The notes beneath the pieces were generated by a model. The model did no database searches. It was not told where the DNA came from and worked only from the letters and a program-made list of their open reading frames with translations. Of a stretch of DNA of 64,000 nt, positions 35,899-45,959 are shown piece by piece; position 1 is the stretch's first letter, and every line of letters starts with the position of its first letter. The position numbers were made by a program, and so were the translations under genes. Source of the DNA: Caulobacteraceae bacterium (GTDB taxonomy: Bacteria > Pseudomonadota > Alphaproteobacteria > Caulobacterales > Caulobacteraceae); NCBI GenBank assembly GCA_947441065.1, contig CANESI010000002.1, positions 1 through 64,000 of the forward strand. The letters run 5' to 3'.

Positions 35899-35923
35899 GC
35901 CCCCACCCGCGCAGGGCGGGGGC
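35899..35923 (-). terminator. GC-rich hairpin after MFS gene
   Basis: GCCCCC-A-CCC pairs with GGG-C-GGGGGC with one mismatch, just downstream of the MFS gene. There is no U-tract, so termination is only likely. Confidence 0.35.
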
Positions 35924-35933
35924 CAGGCCTAGG

Positions 35934-37307
35934 CTAGACGTAACCGATGGCAGTCTTTTGATCTTCGATGATCGTGCGCGCAGCCATCCAATAGTGCCAC
36001 GTGGCCCAAAAGCCCGTGGGGGCCAAGACCAGCAGGGCAAACCGAAGCGACGAAGCCTCATCCACCCCCACAAAGCCCGCGAGATTTGCACCCAACCAAC
36101 TGACGCCCGGAATGAAGGACGCAAAGTCAGGGTTCTTCTGCAGAGCGGCGATGAAGTCGCTGAGCCAGCCCACGCACTGCGGCGCGACAATCAGGTTAAA
36201 GACATTGGCGATCAACAGGGCGATGGCCGTGAACATGGCGCGCATCCTCGGCGGCGCGAGATTTTGGCCCAGGGCAAAGGCGGGGCCGATGTAGAAATAG
36301 ATCGCGGGAATGAAGATCCACAACATGGCGGTGGCCATAGACAGAGAGTGGGTCCAGTAGGCGAGAATGGAAGGGATGGTCGCAAGGGCCGTGACAACCG
36401 CCAAGAGCTTCACAATGCGGCGCGGGTCAACAAAGGACGGGCGCGACAAAAGCCAAGCGGTGAGCAATGAGGCCGAAATGCCCATGACCAGATGGATCGG
36501 CCCCACCAAGCCTCCGGCTTCACCGACATTCAGACCATAGGCGCGCTGGAGGAAGGTTGGCGTAAACCACATCAGGCCCCAGCCCCAAAGTGCGGAAACG
36601 CCACTGCCCATGATCACATGGAAGGCCGCCTTCTGTTTGAAGAAGAAGGCCACGGTCGTGGCTAAGCTTGGCGCTTCCTCGGTTGAGACCGCATCAAGCC
36701 GACCCCGCTTCGGTTCCTTGATCGTCAACATGATCACGCCTGCCAGCAAGATCCCCGGAATGCCTAGGACCAAGAAGGCTGCATGCCAGCCATATTTATT
36801 GGCGACAAAGCCTGCCATGTCCGCGCCAAGCCAAGCGCCGATAGGGGCGCCCAAGGCAAAGATGGTCATGGCCATGGGGCGGCGGTCGGCTGGGAAATAG
36901 TCACCGACAATGGCATTGCAGGAGGGCGTCCCACCCGCCTCGCCAATGCCAACCCCGATACGGGCCAACAGAAGCTGAAGATAGGTGGTCGATAGGCCAC
37001 AAAAGGCGGTCATGGCCGACCAGACCGTGATGGAAATGGCCAAGAGGTTGCGGCGGTTATAGCGGTCGGCGATCCAAGACAGGGGGATTCCCATTGTCAC
37101 ATAGAACAGGGCCAGCGAAACGCCCGTCAAGAAGGCTACACCGCCATCGGTGAGCTTCAGCTCCAACCGGATCGGCTCCAGCACGGTCGACATGACATAT
37201 CGGTCGGCAATGTTGATCGTATAGGCCAACATCATGATGAACAGGACGTACCAGCGCGCGCCCAGAGAGTAGGTCTTGTCGTCTTCGACCGGTGTTGCGG
37301 TGGTCAT
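35934..37307 (-). CDS. MFS transporter, spinster-like
   Basis: The 457-residue twelve-helix transporter belongs to the major facilitator superfamily. It has the spinster/ACS-like start YVLFIMMLAYTINIADRYVM, the loop motif ADRYNRRN and GIGEAGGTPSC in helix 4. It moves a small organic solute by secondary transport. It begins 10 bases after the TPR-sulfotransferase gene and is co-transcribed with it. Substrate is unknown. Confidence 0.9.
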   Translation of the reverse strand: MTTATPVEDDKTYSLGARWYVLFIMMLAYTINIADRYVMSTVLEPIRLELKLTDGGVAFLTGVSLALFYVTMGIPLSWIADRYNRRNLLAISITVWSAMTAFCGLSTTYLQLLLARIGVGIGEAGGTPSCNAIVGDYFPADRRPMAMTIFALGAPIGAWLGADMAGFVANKYGWHAAFLVLGIPGILLAGVIMLTIKEPKRGRLDAVSTEEAPSLATTVAFFFKQKAAFHVIMGSGVSALWGWGLMWFTPTFLQRAYGLNVGEAGGLVGPIHLVMGISASLLTAWLLSRPSFVDPRRIVKLLAVVTALATIPSILAYWTHSLSMATAMLWIFIPAIYFYIGPAFALGQNLAPPRMRAMFTAIALLIANVFNLIVAPQCVGWLSDFIAALQKNPDFASFIPGVSWLGANLAGFVGVDEASSLRFALLVLAPTGFWATWHYWMAARTIIEDQKTAIGYV

Positions 37308-37317
37308 CTTGTCTTCC

Positions 37318-39351
37318 TCAACCTTTGGCCAGCTCTGGACCCAGAACCTGTCTTAGCGGATCCAGATAGGGGGAGAAGTTCTCCCACTGGTCTAGGCCAC
37401 TGGTGAAAATCGGCTGCCTGACCTGCTCTGAGCTGGCGGTTCGCACGGCGCGATCATTCTTATGGAAAGTGATACAGCCCTCTTCGAAGGGAAGGCCACA
37501 GAAATCGAGCAGACGGCGCACTTGAGGTTCAAGATCGGCCACCACGTCCTCATAGTTTACCCGCAGAACCTTACCCGGCAAGACGCGGTCCCAGTGGTCC
37601 ATCAGGGCCACATAGTCTTTGTAGTAATGACCAATCTCTTCGAGGCCGTAGGTAAATTCCTGCCCCTCGGCAAAGAGCTGCTTAAAGCCGCTGAAGCAGC
37701 AACCCATGGCCCCGCGCCGCGCATCAATGATCTTGGCGTTGGGCAAGATCATGTGAATCAAACCTATATGCCTGAAATTGTTCGGCATCTTGTCGATGAA
37801 GAAGGGGGTGCCCCTCTTGCGATGGATTTGGGTGTCGCGCAAAAAGGCCTCGCCAAAGGCGGTTAGGTCCTTGGGCGATAGGGCTCCAACATTGGCCGGA
37901 TAGGCCGGTTCTTCTTCAACGCGCCGGCGGCCATTGATCCGGTGCGCCAAAGCCAAGATATTGGGCAGCTCCATCGTGCCCTCGACCTGACTGTGCGAAG
38001 CAAGGATCTGTTCCAGCAGGGTTGATCCGGCGCGCGGTAGGCCAACAATGAAGATCGGGTCGGGCGCGGGGCAGCCCGAACCCGCCTTGGCTTCAAATAG
38101 GGCCGGATTGCAGTGCTCGACCTGCAGGTCCATTTCGCGGCTGATCCGGCGCCAATCATAGCCCAGCTCTTCGCGCTTGAGGCGGTTCCCGCGCTCATAG
38201 GCCTCAAAGGCTTGGGCGTAATCACCCCGATCCTCGAGCCCCTTGGCGAGGGCAAAACAGAGGTGGTAGCGGTCAACAAGCGCGGTCGCAGGCTCCGCCT
38301 CCATCGTCCTCATAGACTCGATCTGATCGTCGGTAAAACGATAGGTCTTGAGGTTGGCAAGGCTCCAATAGGCATCGCCAAAGTCGGGGCGGATCTGGTA
38401 GGCGCGGCTATAGGCAGCGATCGCATCGGGCTGGCGACCGACGGTCTTGAGGGCATGGCCACGCGTCAGGTGGATGGTCGGATTGTTCGGCGTTTCCTTG
38501 GCCAGTTTCCCGTAGACACCGAGCGCCTCATCGAAATTGCCGACAGCCAGATTTTCATTAGCATAGAGCAGTTCGATCTGCGGCACGCCTTTGGATTTTT
38601 TGCGCAAGACCGTCGCCTGCTCAAGCGCCTTGGCGAACTTTTGCCGCTTATGGAGAACGTCAACATAGTCAAGGTGAGCGCTGGTATTGTCGGGCTCGAG
38701 CACGAGGCAGGATTCGAGCAGGAACTCAGCCTCTTCAAAGGAATTGAACTTGGTGCCGATCTCAGCGAGGAACCGCATCGCCTCGACATTATGGCCCTTG
38801 GTCTGCAGAAAATGTCGGCAGACCTGCTCGGCCCGCAAGAACCGTCCCTCTTGGATTAGATTAGCGACGCTCAAAAGTTCATGCGGCAGGCCATTGAGAT
38901 AGTCAAACTGATCCTTGGCAAACTCCGCCGCAGCCCGTGCGCCGGTGGCGCGTTGAAGCTCTGACAGCATCTGCCAACTGGCCACGAGGGCAGCATTGTT
39001 GGCCACAGCGCTTTGATAGGCCATCAGCGCGCCACGACGATCGCCGGTGTCGCGCAGACAGTGACCTCGTTCCTGATAGGCGCGGCCAAAACCGGGATCC
39101 ATGGCAATGAGATGATCGTTGGTCGCCAGCGCCCGCTTAAAATCGCCTTGATAGCGATAGGTCACAGCCAGGGTGTAGAGCGCATCCTTGTGCTTTGGAT
39201 CAGCGTCTAGAACCTGTTGGCAAAATGCGGCGGCTTGCGGGAATTTCGTCTGTTGCAACATGTCCCGCGCGCGACCGAGAAGGTCGTCAATCTGGGCTGG
39301 AGACAGTGCAGCTTGGGTCACTCGTCGATCCTTATCATTCGGCTCAATCAT
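37318..39351 (-). CDS. TPR-repeat sulfotransferase family protein
   Basis: The 677-residue protein has about ten tetratricopeptide-like repeats (residues about 15-380). A C-terminal sulfotransferase domain follows, with the PAPS 5'-phosphosulfate loop in FIVGLPRAGSTLLEQIL. Similar proteins are common in Caulobacterales and sphingomonads next to TonB receptors. The acceptor is unknown. It is first in a two-gene operon with the MFS transporter. Confidence 0.88.
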   Translation of the reverse strand: MIEPNDKDRRVTQAALSPAQIDDLLGRARDMLQQTKFPQAAAFCQQVLDADPKHKDALYTLAVTYRYQGDFKRALATNDHLIAMDPGFGRAYQERGHCLRDTGDRRGALMAYQSAVANNAALVASWQMLSELQRATGARAAAEFAKDQFDYLNGLPHELLSVANLIQEGRFLRAEQVCRHFLQTKGHNVEAMRFLAEIGTKFNSFEEAEFLLESCLVLEPDNTSAHLDYVDVLHKRQKFAKALEQATVLRKKSKGVPQIELLYANENLAVGNFDEALGVYGKLAKETPNNPTIHLTRGHALKTVGRQPDAIAAYSRAYQIRPDFGDAYWSLANLKTYRFTDDQIESMRTMEAEPATALVDRYHLCFALAKGLEDRGDYAQAFEAYERGNRLKREELGYDWRRISREMDLQVEHCNPALFEAKAGSGCPAPDPIFIVGLPRAGSTLLEQILASHSQVEGTMELPNILALAHRINGRRRVEEEPAYPANVGALSPKDLTAFGEAFLRDTQIHRKRGTPFFIDKMPNNFRHIGLIHMILPNAKIIDARRGAMGCCFSGFKQLFAEGQEFTYGLEEIGHYYKDYVALMDHWDRVLPGKVLRVNYEDVVADLEPQVRRLLDFCGLPFEEGCITFHKNDRAVRTASSEQVRQPIFTSGLDQWENFSPYLDPLRQVLGPELAKG

Positions 39352-39437
39352 AGCGTTTCAGTGGGCCAAGGTAAGGATGTTTATTGGTCTTTTGATCCCG
39401 TTCTGTGTCGGAATCGATAGGGGCAGCATAAATGCAA

Positions 39438-39463
39438 TGGGCCCCCGAACGAACGGGGGCCCA
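39438..39463 (-). terminator. Terminator after TonB receptor gene
   Basis: TGGGCCCCCG pairs with CGGGGGCCCA around AACGAA, 12 bases past the receptor stop. On the minus strand a short TTTAT follows. Confidence 0.7.
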
Positions 39464-39474
39464 CCACAGTTTGG

Positions 39475-42147
39475 TTAGTTACGGACCGAAAGACGGACAC
39501 CGAAGGTTTGTGGACGTGACGTGGTCACGCGCAGTTCACCGTCATTGCCGAACTTATAGAGCTCTGGGCGGGCGTCGGTGAGGTTTTCACCGAACAGTTC
39601 CACGGTCCAGTTGTCCTTAGAAGCGCCAACCGACGCACTAAGCGTGGTGTAGGACTTTTGCTTCAAGGAACCCTGCAGAGGAACGATCACGTCGCCTGGC
39701 TTCACCGTCACACCATTATAGGTGATTGGCACTTGCGCCGCATAACCTGCCGTAGCGTTGGAGCCTGGCAGTCTGATGCTGACATTGTCGATGTCCGACG
39801 AGATGCTGGAATCGACAAAGTGGAAGCCACCTTGCGCGAACGGACGCAGGCCCGACGTGGTTTCGGTCTCATAACGCATCCGGATATTGCCCTGGAACTT
39901 GGGGCTCAGAGCCAGAGGGCTACCAAGCGGCACCAGAACGGTTGCGGCCTTGCGATATTTGGTCAGCTCAGAGTCATTGTAAGAGAAGCCGCCATTGACG
40001 GTCAGTTCTTTTGTCGGACGCCAAGCCACATCACCCTCAAGGCCACGGATGCGAGCATCAGTGAAGTTGGTGGTGAAGGTCTGGTTGGAGATGTTCTGGT
40101 CGAACACCGTCATTTGGATGTTTTCCCAGTCGATCTGATAGGCCGCTGCGTTGAACTGCAGGGTCCGGTCGAGCAGGGCCAACTTCCAACCAATTTCGTA
40201 GTTGGTCACAGTGTCGGGCACATAGGCCTTCAGGCTGTTACAGGCTGGGCTAACCACGTTACAGGGCTTGCGGTTGAAGCCGCCGGGACGGAAGCCTTCC
40301 GAATAGGTCGCATAGATGAGCGAACCGTCATTGATCTTGTAGGTCAGGTTGCCCTTCAAGATCGTGCCCGTATATTTCGCAGGCGACAGGCCCTTAAGGG
40401 TCGTGGCGAGATTTGCGCTGATCCCATAGTACTTTGGTGGGGTGGCAACGGCGCTGTAGGTTCCCGTGACAGGATCATACTTACCGCGTGAACCATAGCC
40501 GAAGCTCGAGTTGGACGAACCGGTCATCGAGGCTTCTTCGTCATAATAACGGGCGCCGCCGGTGATGGTCAGTTTGTCCGGGATGATGTCGTAAGAGGCT
40601 TCACCATAGACGGCCAACTGACGGTCCTTGCGGGTCACGTCGTTAAAGAAGCCGACATTGACGCCCTTAGGGCTTGGATCATGGGCGTTGACGCTTGGAT
40701 CGGGTGCGCGGGTATAGATGAAGCCCGCCGCCTGCTGGGAATAGAACCAGTCGGTGTTGTCGTAGAGGGTGTTTTCATCAAAGAACAGGCCGCCGGTGGC
40801 GCGCAGGCGCTTATCGGAAGGCGTCGTAACCCGGAACTCGTGGGTCGAACGGGTGTTCTCGTTCTTGACCTTGTAGCTCTTGTTTGGCGTGTAGCAGGTC
40901 TTACCAATGTTGCCGTTATAGGCAGCGGTATAGTAGACGCCGCGATCGCACTCATAATAGGGCAGATAGAGGCCGATATTGGAGTAGGACGCATAGTCCG
41001 CCTGCTGGACAGCGGTGTGGTTCAGATAGGATCCGGTATAGATCATATCCAACATGCCCAAACGGCCGTTCACCGTCAGGGTCGTTGCATCGAACTCATC
41101 GCGCAAGGTGTTCGGATTGAACTGGGTGACCTTCAGGTCGCCCACGCCGGGCTCATAGCTGAACACGCCATTGGTCTTGAGGTTCTGACGCATATGCATC
41201 AGGTCGACGGACCAGTTGTCGTTAATTTCATAGGCCAGGGCCAAACGGGCGCCAGTATAGGCGGCATCGTTATAGTTGTTCTCAACAAAGCGGTCATTGT
41301 TGATGGTCTGGCGAGTTGGCACCTTGTACTGGCTGCCGGTGCAGTTGGCGACGCCCGAGCAGGATTCCAGAGCGCGGATCACCAGCAGTGGGTTGCCGGT
41401 TGGCAGCTTGCCAGCTTGGCCGACCTTGCCGTCAAACGGCATCTGATAGGTGCCAGCAACATTGTCGATATAGCCGCCCTGTTGGTCATTATAGATGACC
41501 AAACGTGCCGCCAACTTGCCCTCGATCAGGGGGATATTGATGAAGGCATCGCCTGCAGCGCTCGGCGCGCCGCCCTTGGTCATGGCATAGCTGCCATTAA
41601 AGCCTGACTGGTATTGGGTCAGGTTTGGCTTGTTGGTGATGTAACGCACAGCGCCGCCCATGGCGCTCGCGCCAAACAGGGTGCCCTGAGGACCGGCCAG
41701 CACTTCGACGCGCTGAAGGTCAACGGCGTAGACGTCGAGATTGCGACCCGGCATCGAGCTTGGTGCGTCGTTCAGATAGAGCGCGACGTTGGGCTGAGCG
41801 CCAGCGGTGCCGGTGATTTGCAGGCCAGGGGTGTCGGTGGACAGGCCGCGAATATACATGGCCGAGGTGCCGGGGCCTTGCGAGGCCGTGCGGACGTTCG
41901 GCAGATATTCAACCAGCTTTTCAAAATTGACGACATTCAGCTTCTGGAGCGACTCGCCGCCGAGCGCCTGAATGGCCACGGGAATCTTGTTGACCGCCTC
42001 TTCACGGCGCGTGGCCGTCACGACGATGTCTTCAATGGCGCGATCGTTTTCGGCCGCTGCAGCTGGCGCATCGGCTGCGAAGGCGGCTCCTGCCCCCATC
42101 GAGACCAGCACCGCCGCGGCGGTGGAGACCATTAGGTGTGCTTTCAT
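39475..42147 (-). CDS. TonB-dependent outer-membrane receptor
   Basis: The 890-residue receptor has a signal peptide (MKAHLMVSTAAAVLVSMGAG and on), a TonB box-like DIVVTATRRE and a plug domain (about 40-170 with RGLSTDTPG and PQGTLFGASAMGGAVRYIT). A 22-strand barrel follows, ending in a terminal aromatic strand (FGVRLSVRN). It imports a large or scarce substrate. ATG 42147 has a GGGGA site; an upstream in-frame ATG at 42177 is weaker. It belongs to the DUF-type receptors without a known siderophore signature. It lies just upstream of the TPR-sulfotransferase and MFS genes. Confidence 0.93.
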   Translation of the reverse strand: MKAHLMVSTAAAVLVSMGAGAAFAADAPAAAAENDRAIEDIVVTATRREEAVNKIPVAIQALGGESLQKLNVVNFEKLVEYLPNVRTASQGPGTSAMYIRGLSTDTPGLQITGTAGAQPNVALYLNDAPSSMPGRNLDVYAVDLQRVEVLAGPQGTLFGASAMGGAVRYITNKPNLTQYQSGFNGSYAMTKGGAPSAAGDAFINIPLIEGKLAARLVIYNDQQGGYIDNVAGTYQMPFDGKVGQAGKLPTGNPLLVIRALESCSGVANCTGSQYKVPTRQTINNDRFVENNYNDAAYTGARLALAYEINDNWSVDLMHMRQNLKTNGVFSYEPGVGDLKVTQFNPNTLRDEFDATTLTVNGRLGMLDMIYTGSYLNHTAVQQADYASYSNIGLYLPYYECDRGVYYTAAYNGNIGKTCYTPNKSYKVKNENTRSTHEFRVTTPSDKRLRATGGLFFDENTLYDNTDWFYSQQAAGFIYTRAPDPSVNAHDPSPKGVNVGFFNDVTRKDRQLAVYGEASYDIIPDKLTITGGARYYDEEASMTGSSNSSFGYGSRGKYDPVTGTYSAVATPPKYYGISANLATTLKGLSPAKYTGTILKGNLTYKINDGSLIYATYSEGFRPGGFNRKPCNVVSPACNSLKAYVPDTVTNYEIGWKLALLDRTLQFNAAAYQIDWENIQMTVFDQNISNQTFTTNFTDARIRGLEGDVAWRPTKELTVNGGFSYNDSELTKYRKAATVLVPLGSPLALSPKFQGNIRMRYETETTSGLRPFAQGGFHFVDSSISSDIDNVSIRLPGSNATAGYAAQVPITYNGVTVKPGDVIVPLQGSLKQKSYTTLSASVGASKDNWTVELFGENLTDARPELYKFGNDGELRVTTSRPQTFGVRLSVRN

Positions 42148-42177
42148 CTTGTTCCCCGTTTGAATCCTTTGGTTCAC

Positions 42178-42518
42178 CCAAAGGTTATCGAAATGACTTT
42201 AAATCGTGTTCGCGGGGTTTGATGTCAGCAATTGACCAAAATTTGGGGATTGGTAAATTTAATTGTGAATTATGAGCCTTTTGTCACCAGCAGGACGCAG
42301 GGGCGTAATAAATTTAATATATTCAATGCGTTGTATCGTCGCATAAGAGGCGCGACATGAGGGCCACAGTTGACGGCAAACCGCCTTCGGCCCGGCGTCA
42401 AAATGGCATGCCTCTATGATTTTTTTGCAAAAGGAGCCTCGCCCGTCGGCTCACCAATGGCCTCAGGGCCCGCACTTCGGCCCGCAGGCCTCACCCTAGA
42501 CTATCAGAAGATCGACAT
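42178..42518. promoter_or_regulatory. Intergenic region, probable TonB-receptor promoter with repeated AT-rich element
   Basis: This 341-base stretch holds no convincing gene. It is AT-rich next to its surroundings. The ten-base palindrome-like element TAAATTTAAT occurs twice, at 42254-42263 and 42309-42318, 55 bases apart. These could be regulator sites for the receptor gene. Confidence 0.3.
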
Positions 42519-42593
42519 TGGAGCGGGCGAAGAGATTCGAACTCTCGACCCCAACCTTGGCAAGGTTGTGCTCTACCACTGAGCTACGCCCGC
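42519..42593 (-). tRNA. tRNA-Gly (anticodon GCC)
   Basis: The minus strand gives a complete cloverleaf. Acceptor GCGGGCG pairs with CGCCCGC, D arm carries AGCTCAGTGGTAGAGC, anticodon stem CAACC / GGTTG holds loop TTGCCAA (anticodon GCC, forward 42559-42561), and the T loop is TTCGAAT. CCA is encoded (42519-42521 on the complement). Confidence 0.97.
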
Positions 42594-42698
42594 GCTCCAG
42601 GACACCAAAATGTCCGCGTCGAGGGCGGGCTTATGACAGAGGGGCTAAGGCTTTGCAAGGCCCTTCTCGACCTTGTGACCGGAAGTTTCCCCCATCAC

Positions 42699-43442
42699 TC
42701 AGAGCTTCACGCGGGTCGGGGCAAGACGGCGGCGATTGACGTGGTCGGTCGGCGCGGTTCCCAGCGCTTCGGGGATTTCACCTTTGAAATAGTATCTCTG
42801 CCACGCCTCCTTGACCGCCGCAGGATCATGCCGAGCCAAGCGCTTGTTGAAGTCGGTGCGCTCGCGGTTCCAAGCCTCATATTGCCCGCGCAGAACAGGC
42901 TCTGAATCGAGCGACCTGATGACCGGCTCAAAGGCCTCCAGCGCCTTATCCTGGACCAGAGTGAAGAAACAGAATGGCTCACCGCGCTCAAACCGCACCT
43001 TTCCGGGTCGGGTAAAGGCCCAGTTCATGGTGAAGGGAAAGGGCAGCCAATCGGTCTCGACCAGACCCGACAGGGCTTGGAGGCCGTCTTTGATGAGGTT
43101 CGGCGGACCCTGAACCATCATTGACCACTTCAGGGGCGTGCGGAACATATAGCCCGGATGGAAGGTCATAATGCCTTGGGTAAAGTGCGACACCACAAAC
43201 TCATGAAAGCCGACATAGGGCGTGTCGGGCCGAAAGGTGATGTCACCCTTATGGGGACCGCCATTCCACTCCGCCGTAAAGCCAACGGGGTTTAGAATTT
43301 CCCAGCCGCTAGTATTGGCCATGGTCAGGGGTAGGCAGCGATAGGGGTGACGCTCAGAAAAGGCGTCCATCCAATCGCGGTTGGGCCGTCCCGGCACGAT
43401 CTCAGGCGGGCGACTCATGGTGGGGAAGCACTCTAGATCCAT
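42699..43442 (-). CDS. DUF6065 family protein
   Basis: The 247-residue protein reads as a member of DUF6065, a family of unknown function. Characteristic segments are PYRCLPLTMANTSGWEI near residue 34, WNGGPHKGDI and a central FHPGYMFRTPLKWS. No signal peptide or membrane segment is seen. Such genes often occur beside oxygenase or glycan genes, but here it stands between a tRNA and the YbaK-like gene. Confidence 0.75.
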   Translation of the reverse strand: MDLECFPTMSRPPEIVPGRPNRDWMDAFSERHPYRCLPLTMANTSGWEILNPVGFTAEWNGGPHKGDITFRPDTPYVGFHEFVVSHFTQGIMTFHPGYMFRTPLKWSMMVQGPPNLIKDGLQALSGLVETDWLPFPFTMNWAFTRPGKVRFERGEPFCFFTLVQDKALEAFEPVIRSLDSEPVLRGQYEAWNRERTDFNKRLARHDPAAVKEAWQRYYFKGEIPEALGTAPTDHVNRRRLAPTRVKL

Positions 43443-43566
43443 CGGGTGAGCCTCTCATGGCGCAGATCGGGGCAAGATCTCTGACTAACCGGGCCGATGG
43501 CCCATCGTCCAGTGCCAAGCGCTAATCGGTCTTGAGCATTGGGGCCTGTCGCCCTAAATCAAGCCC

Positions 43567-44070
43567 ATGACCCAAGCCTCTCCCCAAGACCTCTTCGCCC
43601 TCCTTGATGGACTGGGCATCGCCCACACCACCTTCGAGCATGAACCGGTCTTTCGGGTGGAAGAGGGGGCCCATATCAAGGCTGCCCTTCCCGGCGGCCA
43701 CAGCAAGAACCTGTTCTTAAAGGACCATAGGGGCCAGATCTGGCTGATCTCGGCGCTGGACAGCACCCAGATCAATCTCAAGGCCTTGCCCAAGGCCATC
43801 GGGTCGGGGCGCCTATCCTTTGGCTCGGAGGCCCTGCTGCTTGAGGTTCTCGGCGTGAAACCCGGTTCGGTCACGGCGCTGGCCCTCATCAATGATAAGG
43901 AAGGCCGGGTGCGGTTCGTGCTCGATAGCGCCTTGGCCGCCAAAGAGCCGGTCAATTTTCACCCCCTGCATAATGGCGCGACCACCGGCCTCTCAACCGA
44001 AGGCCTGATGATTTTCCTGAATGCGGTGAACCACGAACCGATGATTGTTGATCTGGAAATGGCCGTTTGA
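43567..44070 (+). CDS. YbaK/ProX-type aminoacyl-tRNA deacylase
   Basis: The 167-residue protein matches the prolyl-tRNA synthetase-associated editing domain (ProX/PrdX-like), which hydrolyses mischarged Ala-tRNA-Pro. Typical parts are [30 protein letters not shown] and the end [13 protein letters not shown]. It starts the co-directional run with cnoX, the Lon-N gene, the Trm112-like gene and the DUF971 gene. Confidence 0.88.
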   Translation: MTQASPQDLFALLDGLGIAHTTFEHEPVFRVEEGAHIKAALPGGHSKNLFLKDHRGQIWLISALDSTQINLKALPKAIGSGRLSFGSEALLLEVLGVKPGSVTALALINDKEGRVRFVLDSALAAKEPVNFHPLHNGATTGLSTEGLMIFLNAVNHEPMIVDLEMAV

Positions 44071-44162
44071 TCGTAACCAGTCTGATCCTCGACATTGCAC
44101 TGAGCGCCCACCGAGACCATCTTAAAGACTGATCTCCTGACCAAAGACGACAAGGACGGACC

Positions 44163-45071
44163 ATGCTGGGACTAACCCCCGCCTCCCCCGCCAAACCCAA
44201 TGGCGCTAGCGATGGCATAATCAAGGACGGCACCGACGCCAGCTTCATGGCCGATGTGATCGAGGCCTCAAGGGTCCAACCGGTCATTGTCGATTTCTGG
44301 GCAACCTGGTGCGGCCCCTGCAAGACCTTGACCCCCGCCATTGAAAAGGCGGTCCTAGCCGCCAAGGGCGCGGTGAAGCTGGTCAAGATTGATGTCGACA
44401 AGAACCCTGCCTATGCCGGTCAATTGCGCGTTCAGTCGATCCCCGCCGTCTATGCCTTCGTCAATGGTCAACCGGTCGACGGCTTTATGGGCGCGGTGCC
44501 CGACAGCCAACTCAAGGCCTTTATCGAAAAGCTCGTTGGCCCAGCAGGTCCCACCGACATTGATGAGCTACTAGCCGAGGGGGCAGCCTTTCTCGCTGAG
44601 CAGGACCTAGCCGGCGCCGGACAGGCCTTTGCACAGGCCCTCGAAATTGACCCCGAAAACGTCAAGGCGCTGGCCGGCCTCGCCCGCTGCTATCTCCAGA
44701 GCGGCGATCTGGAGCGCGCCGCCGAACTGATTGCCATGGTCCCGGCGGGGGCCAAGGATGCCAGCCTTGACAGCGTAAAGGCCGCGCTCGCCCTCGCCTC
44801 AGCGCCACAATCGGAAACCTCTGGCCTTGAGGCCCAGATCGCGGCCAATCCCGATGACCATGAGGCCCGGTTTACGCTGGCCAAGGCCCTCGCGGCCCAA
44901 GGCGATCTGGCCGCCTCTGCCGACCACCTCTTGATCATCATAGAACGCGACCGGACTTGGAACGATGAGGCGGCGCGCAAACAGCTTTTGACCGTGTTCG
45001 AAGCCGCTGGTCCCATGTCAGATGTAGCCAAGCAAGGGCGGCGGCGGCTGTCCTCCATCCTATTCTCCTGA
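44163..45071 (+). CDS. ybbN: Thioredoxin-TPR co-chaperone CnoX (YbbN)
   Basis: The 302-residue protein has an N-terminal thioredoxin domain with active site WCGPC (residues about 48-52) and a C-terminal TPR region (about 140-300). This is the CnoX/YbbN layout. Alphaproteobacterial homologues commonly keep the CxxC, as here. It is thought to hold clients under oxidative stress and pass them to chaperones. The following Lon-N gene starts 13 bases after the stop. Confidence 0.92.
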   Translation: MLGLTPASPAKPNGASDGIIKDGTDASFMADVIEASRVQPVIVDFWATWCGPCKTLTPAIEKAVLAAKGAVKLVKIDVDKNPAYAGQLRVQSIPAVYAFVNGQPVDGFMGAVPDSQLKAFIEKLVGPAGPTDIDELLAEGAAFLAEQDLAGAGQAFAQALEIDPENVKALAGLARCYLQSGDLERAAELIAMVPAGAKDASLDSVKAALALASAPQSETSGLEAQIAANPDDHEARFTLAKALAAQGDLAASADHLLIIIERDRTWNDEAARKQLLTVFEAAGPMSDVAKQGRRRLSSILFS

Positions 45072-45084
45072 TCTGGAGGCCCGA

Positions 45085-45753
45085 ATGACCAACGGTAAGT
45101 TTCGAAACATCTCTGATCTGCCGCCGGTCATCCCGGTCTTCCCGCTGAGCGGCGTCTTGATGTTGCCCCACAGCCAATTGCCGCTGAACATTTTCGAGCC
45201 GCGCTATCTGAACATGTTTGACGATGCCATGGCCAACCATCGGGTCATTGGCATGATCCAGACCGTTCCAGGCAGTGATCGCACTCGCCCTGATCTGGTC
45301 AAGGTCGGCTGCTTGGGCCAGATCAACAGCTTTTCCGAGACCTCGGACGGTCGCTACGAGATAATCCTCACCGGTCTTTGCCGTTTTCAGATCGCCGAAG
45401 AACTGTCGGTCTTGACCCCGTACCGACAGGTGAGGGCGGACTATCGTTCCTATGAAGATGATTTTCTCCCCCTAGAGGACCGATCAGATTTTGATCGTCC
45501 CAAGTTTCTCGCCGCCCTCAAGAGGTTTCTCGACCATCACGGTCTTGAGATTGATTGGAGTGGGGCCAAGGCTGCGCCGTCTGAGCCGCTGATCACCAGT
45601 CTCGCCGCCGCCCTACCCTTTTCGCCCGCTGAGCGTCAGGCCCTGCTAGAAGCGCTCAGCCCTGCCGATCGACGGGAGGTCTTGATGGCGTTGATGCAGA
45701 TCAATGCCGCTGAACCGCGCGGCGACGACGACGCCCCCACGTCCCTGCAATAG
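45085..45753 (+). CDS. LON peptidase substrate-binding domain protein
   Basis: The 222-residue protein consists of the Lon N-terminal domain only ([23 protein letters not shown] at the start). It lacks ATPase and protease domains. GGAGG precedes ATG 45085. It is co-transcribed with cnoX and the Trm112-like gene, a neighbourhood common in alphaproteobacteria. Role is unknown; client recognition is inferred. Confidence 0.9.
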   Translation: MTNGKFRNISDLPPVIPVFPLSGVLMLPHSQLPLNIFEPRYLNMFDDAMANHRVIGMIQTVPGSDRTRPDLVKVGCLGQINSFSETSDGRYEIILTGLCRFQIAEELSVLTPYRQVRADYRSYEDDFLPLEDRSDFDRPKFLAALKRFLDHHGLEIDWSGAKAAPSEPLITSLAAALPFSPAERQALLEALSPADRREVLMALMQINAAEPRGDDDAPTSLQ

Positions 45754-45761
45754 GATCTGCC

Positions 45762-45959
45762 ATGACCCAATCGCTACAAAATGATGTTGACCCGCGCCTG
45801 CTCGAGGTCTTGGTCTGCCCCATTAGCCATGGTCCGCTCGACTATGACCGCCAAAAGGGCGAATTGATCAGCCGTAAGGCGGGTCTGGCCTATCCGATCC
45901 GCGGCGGTGTGCCGGTCATGCTGGCCGAAGAGGCGCGGACCCTCGACGAGGGCGAATGA
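45762..45959 (+). CDS. Trm112-like (UPF0434) protein
   Basis: This 65-residue protein is a Trm112-family zinc-ribbon-like protein ([16 protein letters not shown], then [11 protein letters not shown]). Only one Cys is seen, so metal binding is uncertain, as in many bacterial members. It overlaps the DUF971 gene by four bases. It may activate a methyltransferase. Confidence 0.9.
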   Translation: MTQSLQNDVDPRLLEVLVCPISHGPLDYDRQKGELISRKAGLAYPIRGGVPVMLAEEARTLDEGE

